Positions 1-7,256 of a stretch of 20,459 bases of DNA are shown piece by piece. The position numbers and the translations under genes were made by a program. Each line of letters opens with the position of its first letter. Positions within the stretch are counted from its first letter, which is position 1. Below the pieces are notes generated by a model. The model worked only from the letters and a program-made list of their open reading frames with translations. It was not told the origin of the DNA and ran no database searches. The stretch covers positions 1-20,459 of the forward strand of contig DJML01000002.1 of assembly GCA_002436505.1 (NCBI GenBank), in the 5' to 3' direction. The DNA is from Bacteroidetes bacterium UBA6491. Its GTDB lineage: Bacteria; Bacteroidota; Bacteroidia; NS11-12g; UBA9320.

Positions 1-482
1 CACCGACCGCCGCCGACACGGTGAAGATGAACGGCACGCTGGCCGAGTAGGTCTGGCCGCGGAACTCGTAGGCCAGCCGCCGCGCCGTGAACTCGTGGAT
101 CTTCACGATCCACTCGCCGTTGGCCGCTGCGTTGGCGGTGGCGGCGGTCTTGCGCTTGGCCAGATCGACGAACAAGCGCACCGCCATGTACAGCAGCACG
201 CAGCCGACGAACGCCTTGAACGGCCCGGGCTCGGGCAGATAGGTGACGCGCAGCCAGGCGACGAGGAACACGCCGGGCAAGGTGCCGGCGATCACCGCCC
301 AGGTGAGCGGCCACACCATGCGGCCCTCGCGCAGGTAGCGATAGACGCCGCTCGGAATGGCGACGACGTTGTAGACCAGGTTGGTCGGGCTCACCGCCGG
401 GGTCACGAAGCCGAGCACGCTCATCTGAAACGGCAGAATCAGAAAGGCCCCGGAAACGCCGGCCGAGGTGACCATCGATGCG
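1..482 (-). CDS. TauE/SafE family transporter, internal fragment (GC-rich segment)
   Basis: The minus strand is open across the whole GC-rich left edge. It encodes hydrophobic stretches typical of the TauE/SafE (sulfite exporter / anion permease) family: a glycine-rich first-helix end (AGVSGAFLILPFQMSVLG), then SPTNLVYNVVAIPSGVYRYL and EGRMVWPLTWAVIAGTLPG, and a later FRGQTYSASVPFIFTVSAAVG segment leading into the second half of the protein. The family moves small anions or sulfonate-related compounds across the inner membrane. The C-terminal half runs off the window. The first helix is missing or cut at about 475-482, and an in-frame ATG at 475-473 is probably internal. Codon usage is strongly GC-biased (codons such as GTG, CTG, GCC), unlike every other gene here. 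The family call is fairly firm; the substrate cannot be told. Confidence 0.75.
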
Positions 483-490
483 ATGGAAGT
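470..490. other. Composition breakpoint / probable chimeric junction
   Basis: The base composition switches abruptly here from GC-rich proteobacterial-type DNA to AT-rich Bacteroidota DNA. The TauE/SafE gene on the minus strand and the DUF4836-like gene on the plus strand both lose their N-terminal parts at this point. No transposase, repeat end, tRNA or integrase is visible at the join. The exact base cannot be fixed by eye, and the short run GATGCGATGG lies across it. Confidence 0.6.
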
Positions 491-1901
491 AGAGGAAGCT
501 GTGGAGGAGTATGATGAATACGACTATGAGGAGGAGGCTGTTGAAATGATTGAGGAAGAATATGATGACTACGATTATTACGAGGAGGCAGTTGAAATGA
601 TTGAAGAAGAACATGATGACCATACAATTGATTATGATAGAGATCATCCGGTATTGCAAGCATTCGAGGAGAATTGGACAAATGCTGAATCAAAAGCTGA
701 ACACGATTTCTATGCTAGGCAGGGAAAGGTCACATTCAATTATCTACAGTACTATTTCAATTTATCTCAGGACAGATCGGTAATTAGCAATGAGTCCTTC
801 AAGGAAGGAAGAAATGAAGCATCTGATATCTCCATTTGGGTTTCAGGTAAAGCTTTATCACCATTAGGTTTAAACCGTTATGACAGAAGAAGATATAGAA
901 ATGCTATCAATGAAGGAATGGAAGGGAATAAAAGCGAGCTTGAAAAGATTCTTGAGTCTAATTTCAGCATGTTATATATTGACTTGAATGAAGACCAGTT
1001 CGACTTGAAAGCTGTGCAATATATGGACCAGGAACTGGATCAGTACATTCCGGTCCGCACAGAGCCACTAGATAAGAAGTTCTATAATTTTATTCCAAAA
1101 GATCCTGTTGTATACCTGAGCCTGAACATTGATCCTTCGAAATTTTTCAAAATGCAGATGCATTTCTGGAAATTGTTCCTTAATGCTTCGCGAGGTGAAA
1201 ATTATGCAGGAGAGCAACTGGCGGCCTTGGAGATGATCGATCTTTTTCTTGATAAGGACGTGTTATTCCATACTTTGACCGGCGAAGGAATCTTTGTTGT
1301 CAACGATGTTCAAATGACTGTCAGGGAATACCCGGGTATGGAGTATGACGAGGAGACATATACTTCAAATGAGGTTATTAAATATGACACAAGCTATGAT
1401 CCGACTTTCTTATGGGTGATGGCACTTGAGAAAGAAGATTATATGAGAAGGTTCTTATCAATTTACGAGCACATGGGAATGCTTCATAAGAGTGAGAAGG
1501 ATTACTGGACCATTATTAACAGACGCAGTTATAGACCCGATAAACACCTTAGCCTTGCCATAAGAAACGGAATATTTTTTATTTCCTCTGATTCAACATT
1601 CACGCCTGATGTTATGACCAACGGTTTGCCAAAAAACAAATGTGTCAGCGGGAACCAACTGGATGAACTTTATAATATTCAGAACGGTGTATTTGTGAAC
1701 AGGGACGGGCGAAACGTACCTATCCGTAAATACACCACCCGGTCAATGGACAAAATGCTCAACGGACTGCCGGACGGGCAATTTTCGGTTAAGAAGGTAG
1801 AGCAGGGGAAAATTACATTTACAGGATCATTTGAGAAGGTTGATGTTTCCAATGAGACCTTAAGTGAAATGTTACAATCCTTTTTAAAGCTCACCTACTG
1901 A
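483..1901 (+). CDS. DUF4836-like envelope protein, 5' end missing
   Basis: The open frame runs from the junction to a TGA at 1899-1901. The ATG at 483 gives 472 residues; a GTG at 468 lies in the foreign GC-rich segment and is not a credible start. The protein begins with a very acidic, Tyr-rich repeat block (residues about 4-50). A mixed alpha/beta region follows, including ASDISIWVSGKALSPLGLNR and, near residues 195-215, a KDPVVYLSLNIDPSKF stretch. These resemble DUF4836 family proteins, which are Bacteroidota lipoproteins or exported proteins of unknown function. No signal peptide or lipobox is present, consistent with loss of the true 5' end at the breakpoint. It lies 17 bp before a second protein of similar style and is probably co-transcribed with it. 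The family assignment is from memory of the sequence style and is moderate. Confidence 0.6.
   Translation: MEVEEAVEEYDEYDYEEEAVEMIEEEYDDYDYYEEAVEMIEEEHDDHTIDYDRDHPVLQAFEENWTNAESKAEHDFYARQGKVTFNYLQYYFNLSQDRSVISNESFKEGRNEASDISIWVSGKALSPLGLNRYDRRRYRNAINEGMEGNKSELEKILESNFSMLYIDLNEDQFDLKAVQYMDQELDQYIPVRTEPLDKKFYNFIPKDPVVYLSLNIDPSKFFKMQMHFWKLFLNASRGENYAGEQLAALEMIDLFLDKDVLFHTLTGEGIFVVNDVQMTVREYPGMEYDEETYTSNEVIKYDTSYDPTFLWVMALEKEDYMRRFLSIYEHMGMLHKSEKDYWTIINRRSYRPDKHLSLAIRNGIFFISSDSTFTPDVMTNGLPKNKCVSGNQLDELYNIQNGVFVNRDGRNVPIRKYTTRSMDKMLNGLPDGQFSVKKVEQGKITFTGSFEKVDVSNETLSEMLQSFLKLTY
492..632 (+). repeat. In-frame acidic tandem repeat (17-residue unit)
   Basis: Two 51-bp units (531-581 and 582-632) encode EEAVEMIEEEYDDYDYY and a diverged copy, EEAVEMIEEEHDDHTID. 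A shorter related unit, EEAVEEYDEYDY, starts at 492. The units remain similar at DNA level, for example GAGGAGGC(T/A)GTTGAAATGATTGA in both. The block is intragenic, almost wholly acidic and aromatic, and may bind cations or be a flexible linker; that role is inference. Confidence 0.8.
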
Positions 1902-1918
1902 TTACAACTTTCCAGCGT

Positions 1919-3277
1919 ATGAAATCGACCAGGCGTATAATCATCGTGATCATTGTGCTGCTGCTTCTGGCAGGAGCATGGTATCTGTGGTTCAGCAATA
2001 AAACTGAAAAGCGATCATTGAGTCTGGCACAACGAATACCTGATGCCCCGATGGTCATTCGTGTGAGCCCGCTAGAACTTACAAAGATCATTCTGACGGG
2101 AGGTCCCTTTAAACTTGACTCAATGCCTTCAAAATGGTCACACCTCATTCGGCCACCACAGGAGATTGGTGTTGATCTTTTTTCTGATCAATGGGTTTTT
2201 GGTGACTCGCTGCACCTGTCCTATGCATTTAATCTCACCAGCATTTCAAAGTTCGGCAAATACGTTCAGGAAATCATAGGAGATCATTATGCCATCTCAG
2301 TAGACAGCAACAGGGGGTATTACGTATGCAATCCAATAGGGGAAGCATGGCAGATGGCGTGGAACAGTGAAGGACAAGCTTTAATAACCAGCTGGTCAGA
2401 TTCCCTTTCGTCTGGAAATGGAATTGTGGAGACGTTCTTTACCTCAACAGACACGAATGTATTCGACTGGATAAGAAATGATGTGGGGGTGCAGGCAATG
2501 ATCAAAAACAGGAGTGTTCTCCCCTGGTATCTGACGTGGTTGGATTCCGGATTGTACAACATGAGTTTTTCCGGTAACGGACTTTATATCAATGACTTTA
2601 AGAACAATGCGGCCAATATGGAAGCAAGTTTTTTACTGTTTTGCCCGGAGAAAAGTACGGAGTGGTTGTCAGATGCGGTTAAACACCTGAAATTCGATCA
2701 AATATTTAAAAAGCTTGAAATTCAACCGGGGCTTTTGACAGAGCAACGCGCGGTCATGTTCAGGATAGATACCATCTACGTTTCTTCGGAGAAATTCATG
2801 ACCTATACCTACGATGATGAATTCAACAAGGTTCCAGTGGTGTCTGCAACATCAAACAATCGTTTATCCTGGGAATTGCGTTGTTATTTCAACGACTCGG
2901 CTTCGCTAGGGCAATTAGAACAATTATGGAAGGAGAAGGGGCTTCTTAAAGACCATGATCTTTATTTGGATAACCTGATCGTACCGATTCGTTCAAAAGG
3001 AAGCATCCTGACCTGCGGGTCATGGAGGGCAGGCGTGAATAGTTCAGCCCTGGCAGATACGATCAGCACGAATAAAACGCACCTGGTACTGAACATCGGC
3101 AAATTGCAAAGGAGTCTGAAAAAATGCAATATTGCAGTGCCTCAGAAGTACCAGCTCTCTTTTGATCTGGTCCAAAAAATTGAATGGGAAGGAAATGCCG
3201 GTGTTATACTGTTCAACGCTTCTCAGGGCAATCCATTGTCTTCGCTTATTCGCCTAGGTCTGGATTTTTCAAAATGA
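1919..3277 (+). CDS. Membrane-anchored DUF4836-like protein
   Basis: A 452-residue protein. After a short basic start (MKSTRR) comes one strong hydrophobic helix (about residues 7-25) with no obvious cleavage site or lipobox, so it is probably an N-terminal anchor with the rest in the periplasm. The stretch RIPDAPMVIRVSPLELTKII and the following IGVDLFSDQWVF resemble the 'IPxxA..V.R.' opening of DUF4836-type proteins. The remainder is predicted alternating beta and alpha with no catalytic motif I can recognise. It follows the previous gene by 17 bp with no terminator between them and lacks a clear Shine-Dalgarno, which is common in Bacteroidota. Its TGA stop directly abuts the stop of the convergent gene, forming TGATCA. 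Function unknown. Confidence 0.75.
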   Translation: MKSTRRIIIVIIVLLLLAGAWYLWFSNKTEKRSLSLAQRIPDAPMVIRVSPLELTKIILTGGPFKLDSMPSKWSHLIRPPQEIGVDLFSDQWVFGDSLHLSYAFNLTSISKFGKYVQEIIGDHYAISVDSNRGYYVCNPIGEAWQMAWNSEGQALITSWSDSLSSGNGIVETFFTSTDTNVFDWIRNDVGVQAMIKNRSVLPWYLTWLDSGLYNMSFSGNGLYINDFKNNAANMEASFLLFCPEKSTEWLSDAVKHLKFDQIFKKLEIQPGLLTEQRAVMFRIDTIYVSSEKFMTYTYDDEFNKVPVVSATSNNRLSWELRCYFNDSASLGQLEQLWKEKGLLKDHDLYLDNLIVPIRSKGSILTCGSWRAGVNSSALADTISTNKTHLVLNIGKLQRSLKKCNIAVPQKYQLSFDLVQKIEWEGNAGVILFNASQGNPLSSLIRLGLDFSK

Positions 3278-4474
3278 TCAATTCATCTTGCTTATAAGCT
3301 GGTCAGCCACAGAATCTCCAATGGAAAGGGATGAGGTTGCGGCCGGAGAGGGAGCATTAATAACGTGTAGCGAGCGATCACTTTGTATGATCTTAAAATC
3401 GTCAAGTAAACTTCCATCTACCAGGCAGGCTTGTGCCCGAACCCCTGCAGGCGCAGTTTCAAGATCTTTTTCATTAAGTTCGGGAATCAACCTTTGCAAC
3501 GCCTTTGTAAAAGCTGATTTAGAAAATGAACGATACATTTCCCCAAAACCGGTCTTCCAGTATTTACGTGCAACCTTAATGAACCCAGGCCAGGTCAGGG
3601 TCTCAAGTAATTCAGCGATATTGACATCTGATTTGGTATACCCTTCCCGGGCAAAAGCAAGAACTGCGTTCGGACCAGCCTCGATATGTCCGTTGATCAT
3701 TCTGGTGAAATGAACCCCAAGGAATGGGAAATTTGGATCAGGAACTGGATATATCAGGTGTTTGACCAGGTGATGAGCTTCTTTGTTAAGCATGTAATAT
3801 TCACCTCTAAAAGGGATGATCTTGCTGTCGATCGTTCCAAATTCCATACGTGCTATCTTGTCTGAATACAATCCGGCACAATTCAGTATATGAGAAGTTT
3901 CAATGTCATTTTTAGCCTGCACGGTATATCCGTTGTCGTTCTTTTTTATCGCAGTGACCTTCTTCCCAAAATGGAATTCACCGCCCATTTCAATTATCTT
4001 TTCTCGTAATTTTACTGAAACTTCCATGTAATCAATAATGCCGGTCTGCGGAACTTTAATGCCGCTGATACCGGCACAATGAGGTTCAATTTCTCTGATC
4101 TCATCACCGGTTAGCATTTTTATGCCTTCCAATCCGTTTTCCTTGCCCCTTTCTAACAACAGGTTGAGATATGGAAGCTCATGCTCTTCTGTAGCGACGA
4201 TCACCTTTCCGCAGAGGTCATACGCAATGTTGTTCTCGTCACAGAATTCCAGCAACATTTGATATCCTTTAATGCAATTTATAGCTTTCAGAGAACCAGG
4301 TTTATAATAGATCCCGGAATGGATCACTCCGCTATTATGGCCTGTCTGGTGCCTGGATACCCCATTTTCTTTCTCTAGAATGACCAGCTTGGTTCCGGGT
4401 CGTTTTTTTAACAAGGCATATGATGACGCCAATCCGACAATCCCTCCGCCTATTACTACTACATCGAATCTCAT
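3278..4474 (-). CDS. lhgO: L-2-hydroxyglutarate oxidase
   Basis: A 398-residue FAD-dependent oxidoreductase of the DAO fold, full length for the LhgO (YgaF) family. The dinucleotide-binding motif GGGIVG is at residues 9-14 directly after the first beta strand. The family signature HQTGHNSGVIHSGIYY follows at about 42-57, and a C-terminal ending with INAPSPAATSSLSIGDSVAD matches the closing FAD contact region. It oxidises L-2-hydroxyglutarate to 2-oxoglutarate at the membrane, passing electrons to the quinone pool, and so clears a metabolic by-product. It converges on the upstream gene with no bases between stop codons and diverges from the thioredoxin-like gene across 55 bp. The family match is strong. 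Confidence 0.9.
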   Translation of the reverse strand: MRFDVVVIGGGIVGLASSYALLKKRPGTKLVILEKENGVSRHQTGHNSGVIHSGIYYKPGSLKAINCIKGYQMLLEFCDENNIAYDLCGKVIVATEEHELPYLNLLLERGKENGLEGIKMLTGDEIREIEPHCAGISGIKVPQTGIIDYMEVSVKLREKIIEMGGEFHFGKKVTAIKKNDNGYTVQAKNDIETSHILNCAGLYSDKIARMEFGTIDSKIIPFRGEYYMLNKEAHHLVKHLIYPVPDPNFPFLGVHFTRMINGHIEAGPNAVLAFAREGYTKSDVNIAELLETLTWPGFIKVARKYWKTGFGEMYRSFSKSAFTKALQRLIPELNEKDLETAPAGVRAQACLVDGSLLDDFKIIQSDRSLHVINAPSPAATSSLSIGDSVADQLISKMN

Positions 4475-4520
4475 GATTTAAAACTATGTTGCAGCAAATT
4501 TGGTTAAATCATTTAAATCA
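4474..4520. repeat. Three copies of TTAAATCA / TGATTTAA in a divergent intergenic region
   Basis: TGATTTAA occurs at 4474-4481, and its reverse complement TTAAATCA occurs at 4504-4511 and again at 4513-4520. All three sit between the divergent starts of the L-2-hydroxyglutarate oxidase and thioredoxin-like genes. They could be a regulator site, but the sequence is AT-rich and short, so chance is a serious alternative. Confidence 0.35.
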
Positions 4521-4529
4521 ATTTGTAAA

Positions 4530-5063
4530 ATGAGAACAGGATTCTTGAATATTATTCTCCTGGCATGCGTAATAACGAGACCGGGGCTAAGTGCGTCTCA
4601 GGACATAACTCAGCCAATGCCGGTAGAAATCATTGAAAATGGCGACAACGATATTTCAGTTTTTAAATGGGAGGAATTCAGCAAATTGCTGAAACCGGAC
4701 AACGACACTACGTACATTTTCAATTTCTGGGCTACCTGGTGCCGGCCATGTGTAGAGGAGTTACCTGAATTTGAAGCAATAAATAAGGAGTTTTCAGAGG
4801 AGAAGGTAAAGATCATTTTAGTTAGTCTGGACATAAAAAACATGTGGAGCAAGGAACTGACAGATTTCGTGAACAGTCGAAATATTGAAAGTGAAGTGAT
4901 CGTCCTTTACGAAGTGGACGCGGATAGGTGGATTGATGAAATTGACCAGGAATGGTCAGGAGCTATTCCGGCAACGCTTTTTGTGAAAAGAGGGAATCGT
5001 GAGTTCCATGAAGGGAAGATGAATAAAGAACAAATAATTGCCCTTCTGAATAAAGTTAACTAA
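4530..5063 (+). CDS. Secreted thioredoxin-like (TlpA/ResA-type) protein
   Basis: The ATG at 4530 is chosen over an upstream in-frame TTG at 4500, because it gives a clean signal peptide: basic start, hydrophobic core FLNIILLACVI, and an SAS cleavage site followed by Gln24. The mature part has a thioredoxin fold with the active site WCRPC at residues 70-74, preceded by FNFWAT, and the cis-proline region AIPATLF around residue 147. The length of 177 residues suits a single-domain periplasmic TlpA/ResA-like protein. Such proteins reduce or oxidise disulfides of exported proteins, often in cytochrome maturation, but no cytochrome gene is nearby. It diverges from lhgO. The family is firm; the partner is unknown. 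Confidence 0.85.
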   Translation: MRTGFLNIILLACVITRPGLSASQDITQPMPVEIIENGDNDISVFKWEEFSKLLKPDNDTTYIFNFWATWCRPCVEELPEFEAINKEFSEEKVKIILVSLDIKNMWSKELTDFVNSRNIESEVIVLYEVDADRWIDEIDQEWSGAIPATLFVKRGNREFHEGKMNKEQIIALLNKVN

Positions 5064-5172
5064 GCTATTTTAGCCCTTTTATTTGCGGGTTTAAAGGTTT
5101 GCTATGTATAAGATGCATATTAAATTGAATTGAATATTGTACCTTAGCAATGAAACTCAAAAAGGTAAACAA

Positions 5173-6216
5173 ATGAAAGTTCTAAAGATTATTGGCATTT
5201 TATTGCTGCTAATTATTGTCTTGGCCCTTGTGGCATCACTGCTTCTTCCTAAATCTTTGGAAGTTGAAAGAGAAACGACCATAGATGCACCGATCGAAGT
5301 GGTTTGGACAATGGTAAATACCCTTGATTCACAGTCAAAATGGTCGCCTTGGCAGAATATTGATTCTAACATGAAATCAGAAATCATTGGCAAGGATGGC
5401 GAGGTAGGCGCTAAATTATCTTGGGAAAGCGACCATGAAAAGGTAGGGAAAGGCGAGCATGAACTAAGCCTGGTTGACGCTGAGTTATATCGTATTGAAT
5501 CAGCTCTTCGTTTCGTTGAACCATGGGAAAGCAAAGGATCGACATACATCCAGCTCGAAAAGGGCGAGGAAGACCAGACAATAGTGAAATGGGGTTTCAA
5601 AATGGAAACGCCAATATTTACAAATTTGTTTATGACACTTTTCAATGCGAAAGGGAACATTGCCAAGGACTACGATAAAGGACTCGAAAGCCTGAGCAAT
5701 ATGAGTGAGGCCCTGGCCTTACAAGCAGAACTTGAACCGACATTTGAAATTCGGAAAGAAGAGCGTCCGGCTATGAATTATCTTGGCATGAAAGAGGACG
5801 TCAGAATCGATAGCCTTCAGGCCTATTTCATGAGATCTATGCCACCATACCACCAGTTCATGAAAGAAGGTATTGTGGATACTACTTATCCTGCCAGTGC
5901 CCTGTATTACAATTGGGATCCGGAGAACAACGTCACCACAGTTACCTCTGCAATGGTATGGATAGGCACAGATATCCCTGAGAACAAAGAAGTTTACCAG
6001 GTCGAAGCGGGTACGTTCCTGATAATTGATTATTACGGGGATTATTCCGGAATGGAAGGAGCACACATGGCTATGAACAAATATATTCAAGAGAACAATT
6101 ATAATATGCTTGGACCGGTGATAGAAGAATATGTTACTGATCCTGAAAAGGAGGCAGATCCAGGTAAATGGTTATCCAGAATCGTTTATCCTGTTTCAGC
6201 AAAAGGAACAGAATAG
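5173..6216 (+). CDS. Membrane-anchored SRPBCC + GyrI-like domain protein
   Basis: The ATG at 5173 is preceded by AAAAAGG and gives 347 residues; an upstream TTG at 5137 only adds a hydrophilic tail before the signal-anchor. One transmembrane helix (about residues 4-25) leads into a START-like SRPBCC domain (about 30-165), recognised by LEVERETTIDAPIEVVW, the WSPW motif and a C-terminal helix. A GyrI-like small-molecule-binding domain (about 190-345) follows, recognised by FEIRKEERPAMNYLGMK and the late GPVIEEYVTDP segment. SRPBCC domains enclose hydrophobic ligands, and GyrI-like domains bind drugs or signals as in BmrR/SbmC-type proteins. The fusion suggests an envelope-tethered ligand-binding protein. 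A weak promoter-like TACCTTAG lies at 5140-5147 with no clear -33 box. Ligand unknown. Confidence 0.85.
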   Translation: MKVLKIIGILLLLIIVLALVASLLLPKSLEVERETTIDAPIEVVWTMVNTLDSQSKWSPWQNIDSNMKSEIIGKDGEVGAKLSWESDHEKVGKGEHELSLVDAELYRIESALRFVEPWESKGSTYIQLEKGEEDQTIVKWGFKMETPIFTNLFMTLFNAKGNIAKDYDKGLESLSNMSEALALQAELEPTFEIRKEERPAMNYLGMKEDVRIDSLQAYFMRSMPPYHQFMKEGIVDTTYPASALYYNWDPENNVTTVTSAMVWIGTDIPENKEVYQVEAGTFLIIDYYGDYSGMEGAHMAMNKYIQENNYNMLGPVIEEYVTDPEKEADPGKWLSRIVYPVSAKGTE

Positions 6217-6237
6217 CCAATCAGACATATCTGAACG

Positions 6238-6264
6238 AAGGGTTAGCTTGCTAACCCTTTTTTT
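6238..6264 (+). terminator. Intrinsic terminator
   Basis: A perfect 9-bp stem (AAGGGTTAG / CTAACCCTT) encloses a CTTG loop and runs into a tract of seven T residues (6258-6264). It lies 21 bp after the SRPBCC/GyrI gene. The T-tract is only on the plus side, so it ends plus-strand transcription. It overlaps the stop codon (6263-6265) of the convergent EamA gene. Confidence 0.88.
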
Positions 6265-7219
6265 ATGCCTGTTGATTTGACACGAGTTTACGTAGCTTCT
6301 TCTTCCTCAGGTAAACAAAATAAGGATGGAGTATCACCCCACTAAGAATTATTGCGGTGCCTAAATAGAATTTCCCGGTCAGGTCATTCCCTTCTTTAAA
6401 GATCCAGGCAGCTAGCAAAATACCATATACCGGCTCAAGATTGATTACAAGATTAGTGGAGAATGCAGACAACCTTTTAAGTGCCAGAAGGGAAAGAACG
6501 AAGGCAAAGCTTGTGCACAACAGACCAAGAGTAAGAATATACCAGAAGGGATGAATATCCATACCAAATAACAAATGTGCTGGATTCTTATCAATGTTTG
6601 ACATGGCCAGTTTTCCCCAGTTAAAATCTCTTATATAGAGAGGCAATATCAATGTCAGAAAAATAAATCCTGCTCCGAGTTCAACGGTTGAAACTGCGAT
6701 CAGATTGTTCTCTTTGATGTAGCGCTTATTAAGGGTTGAAAAAAGTGCTGCGAGGAAAGCTGATATAAGTCCGACTACGATAGCAGGGTAATAAAATTCA
6801 TCAACATCAACAACAAGGTATATTCCGACAATGGCACTAATGCCCATTATCATTTCTTCTCTCTGAAACTTGGTCCCGGTTATCAAAGGTTCAAGCAAAG
6901 CCGTAAAGAGCGAGGCGGTTGCAAAAGAGGCAAGGGTGATAGAAACATTGTCGCCGAGTTTAATGCTTCCATAGAAAGTGATCCAGTGCAAACAGATAAT
7001 GGCCCCTATTCCGGAATAGCGAAGCAGGTCCTTTGCCGACATATTTCTGATGCTTCTTATGACTCCGGGTATAAAAACAAGTCCGAAGATGCTTATCCAT
7101 AAACGGTGCCAAACCAAAGATGCCTCATTAAGGACGATCAGTTTTCCCAGGATTGCTGTGATACCAAACAGCAACACAGCTATATGTATCTGAATATAAG
7201 CCTTGCCGTTCGGATTCAT
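6263..7219 (-). CDS. EamA/DMT-family permease
   Basis: A 318-residue protein with about ten hydrophobic helices arranged as two EamA repeats (roughly residues 8-140 and 150-295), and a basic C-terminal tail (YLRKKKLRK). Features typical of the drug/metabolite transporter superfamily are visible, such as the early WHRLWIS segment, the LASFATASLFTALLEPLI stretch ending the first repeat, and the matching LSAFSTNLVINLEPVYGILL near the end of the second. It sits in the inner membrane and probably exports or imports a small metabolite; the substrate cannot be inferred. It starts 37 bp after the stop of the cyclase-like gene and is probably the last gene of a four-gene transcript. No separate promoter was seen. 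Confidence 0.9.
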   Translation of the reverse strand: MNPNGKAYIQIHIAVLLFGITAILGKLIVLNEASLVWHRLWISIFGLVFIPGVIRSIRNMSAKDLLRYSGIGAIICLHWITFYGSIKLGDNVSITLASFATASLFTALLEPLITGTKFQREEMIMGISAIVGIYLVVDVDEFYYPAIVVGLISAFLAALFSTLNKRYIKENNLIAVSTVELGAGFIFLTLILPLYIRDFNWGKLAMSNIDKNPAHLLFGMDIHPFWYILTLGLLCTSFAFVLSLLALKRLSAFSTNLVINLEPVYGILLAAWIFKEGNDLTGKFYLGTAIILSGVILHPYFVYLRKKKLRKLVSNQQA

Positions 7220-7256
7220 TTGTTCATTGTGAAAAACAAATAACGAGGATCAGGAT

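Noticed and set aside
95..514. Plus-strand open frame of 139 residues in the GC-rich segment
   Set aside because: It is rich in Gly, His, Asp and Ala with no domain character and is antisense to the TauE/SafE frame, which has clear family motifs. High GC leaves spurious open frames.
492..632. CRISPR-like array
   Set aside because: The units are in frame, directly adjacent without spacers, and encode a repetitive acidic peptide.
439..693. Minus-strand open frame opposite the acidic repeats
   Set aside because: It is the antisense of a purine-rich repeat and consists of low-complexity Pro, His and Ser; it also crosses the composition breakpoint.
5064..5172. Complete -33/-7 promoter for the SRPBCC/GyrI gene
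   Set aside because: TACCTTAG at 5140-5147 is one base off the -7 consensus, but no TTG lies 17-23 bp upstream of it, so I mention it only in the gene entry.
5157..5666. Minus-strand open frame of 169 residues inside the SRPBCC gene
   Set aside because: No family character and fully antisense to a gene with a ribosome-binding site and recognisable domains.
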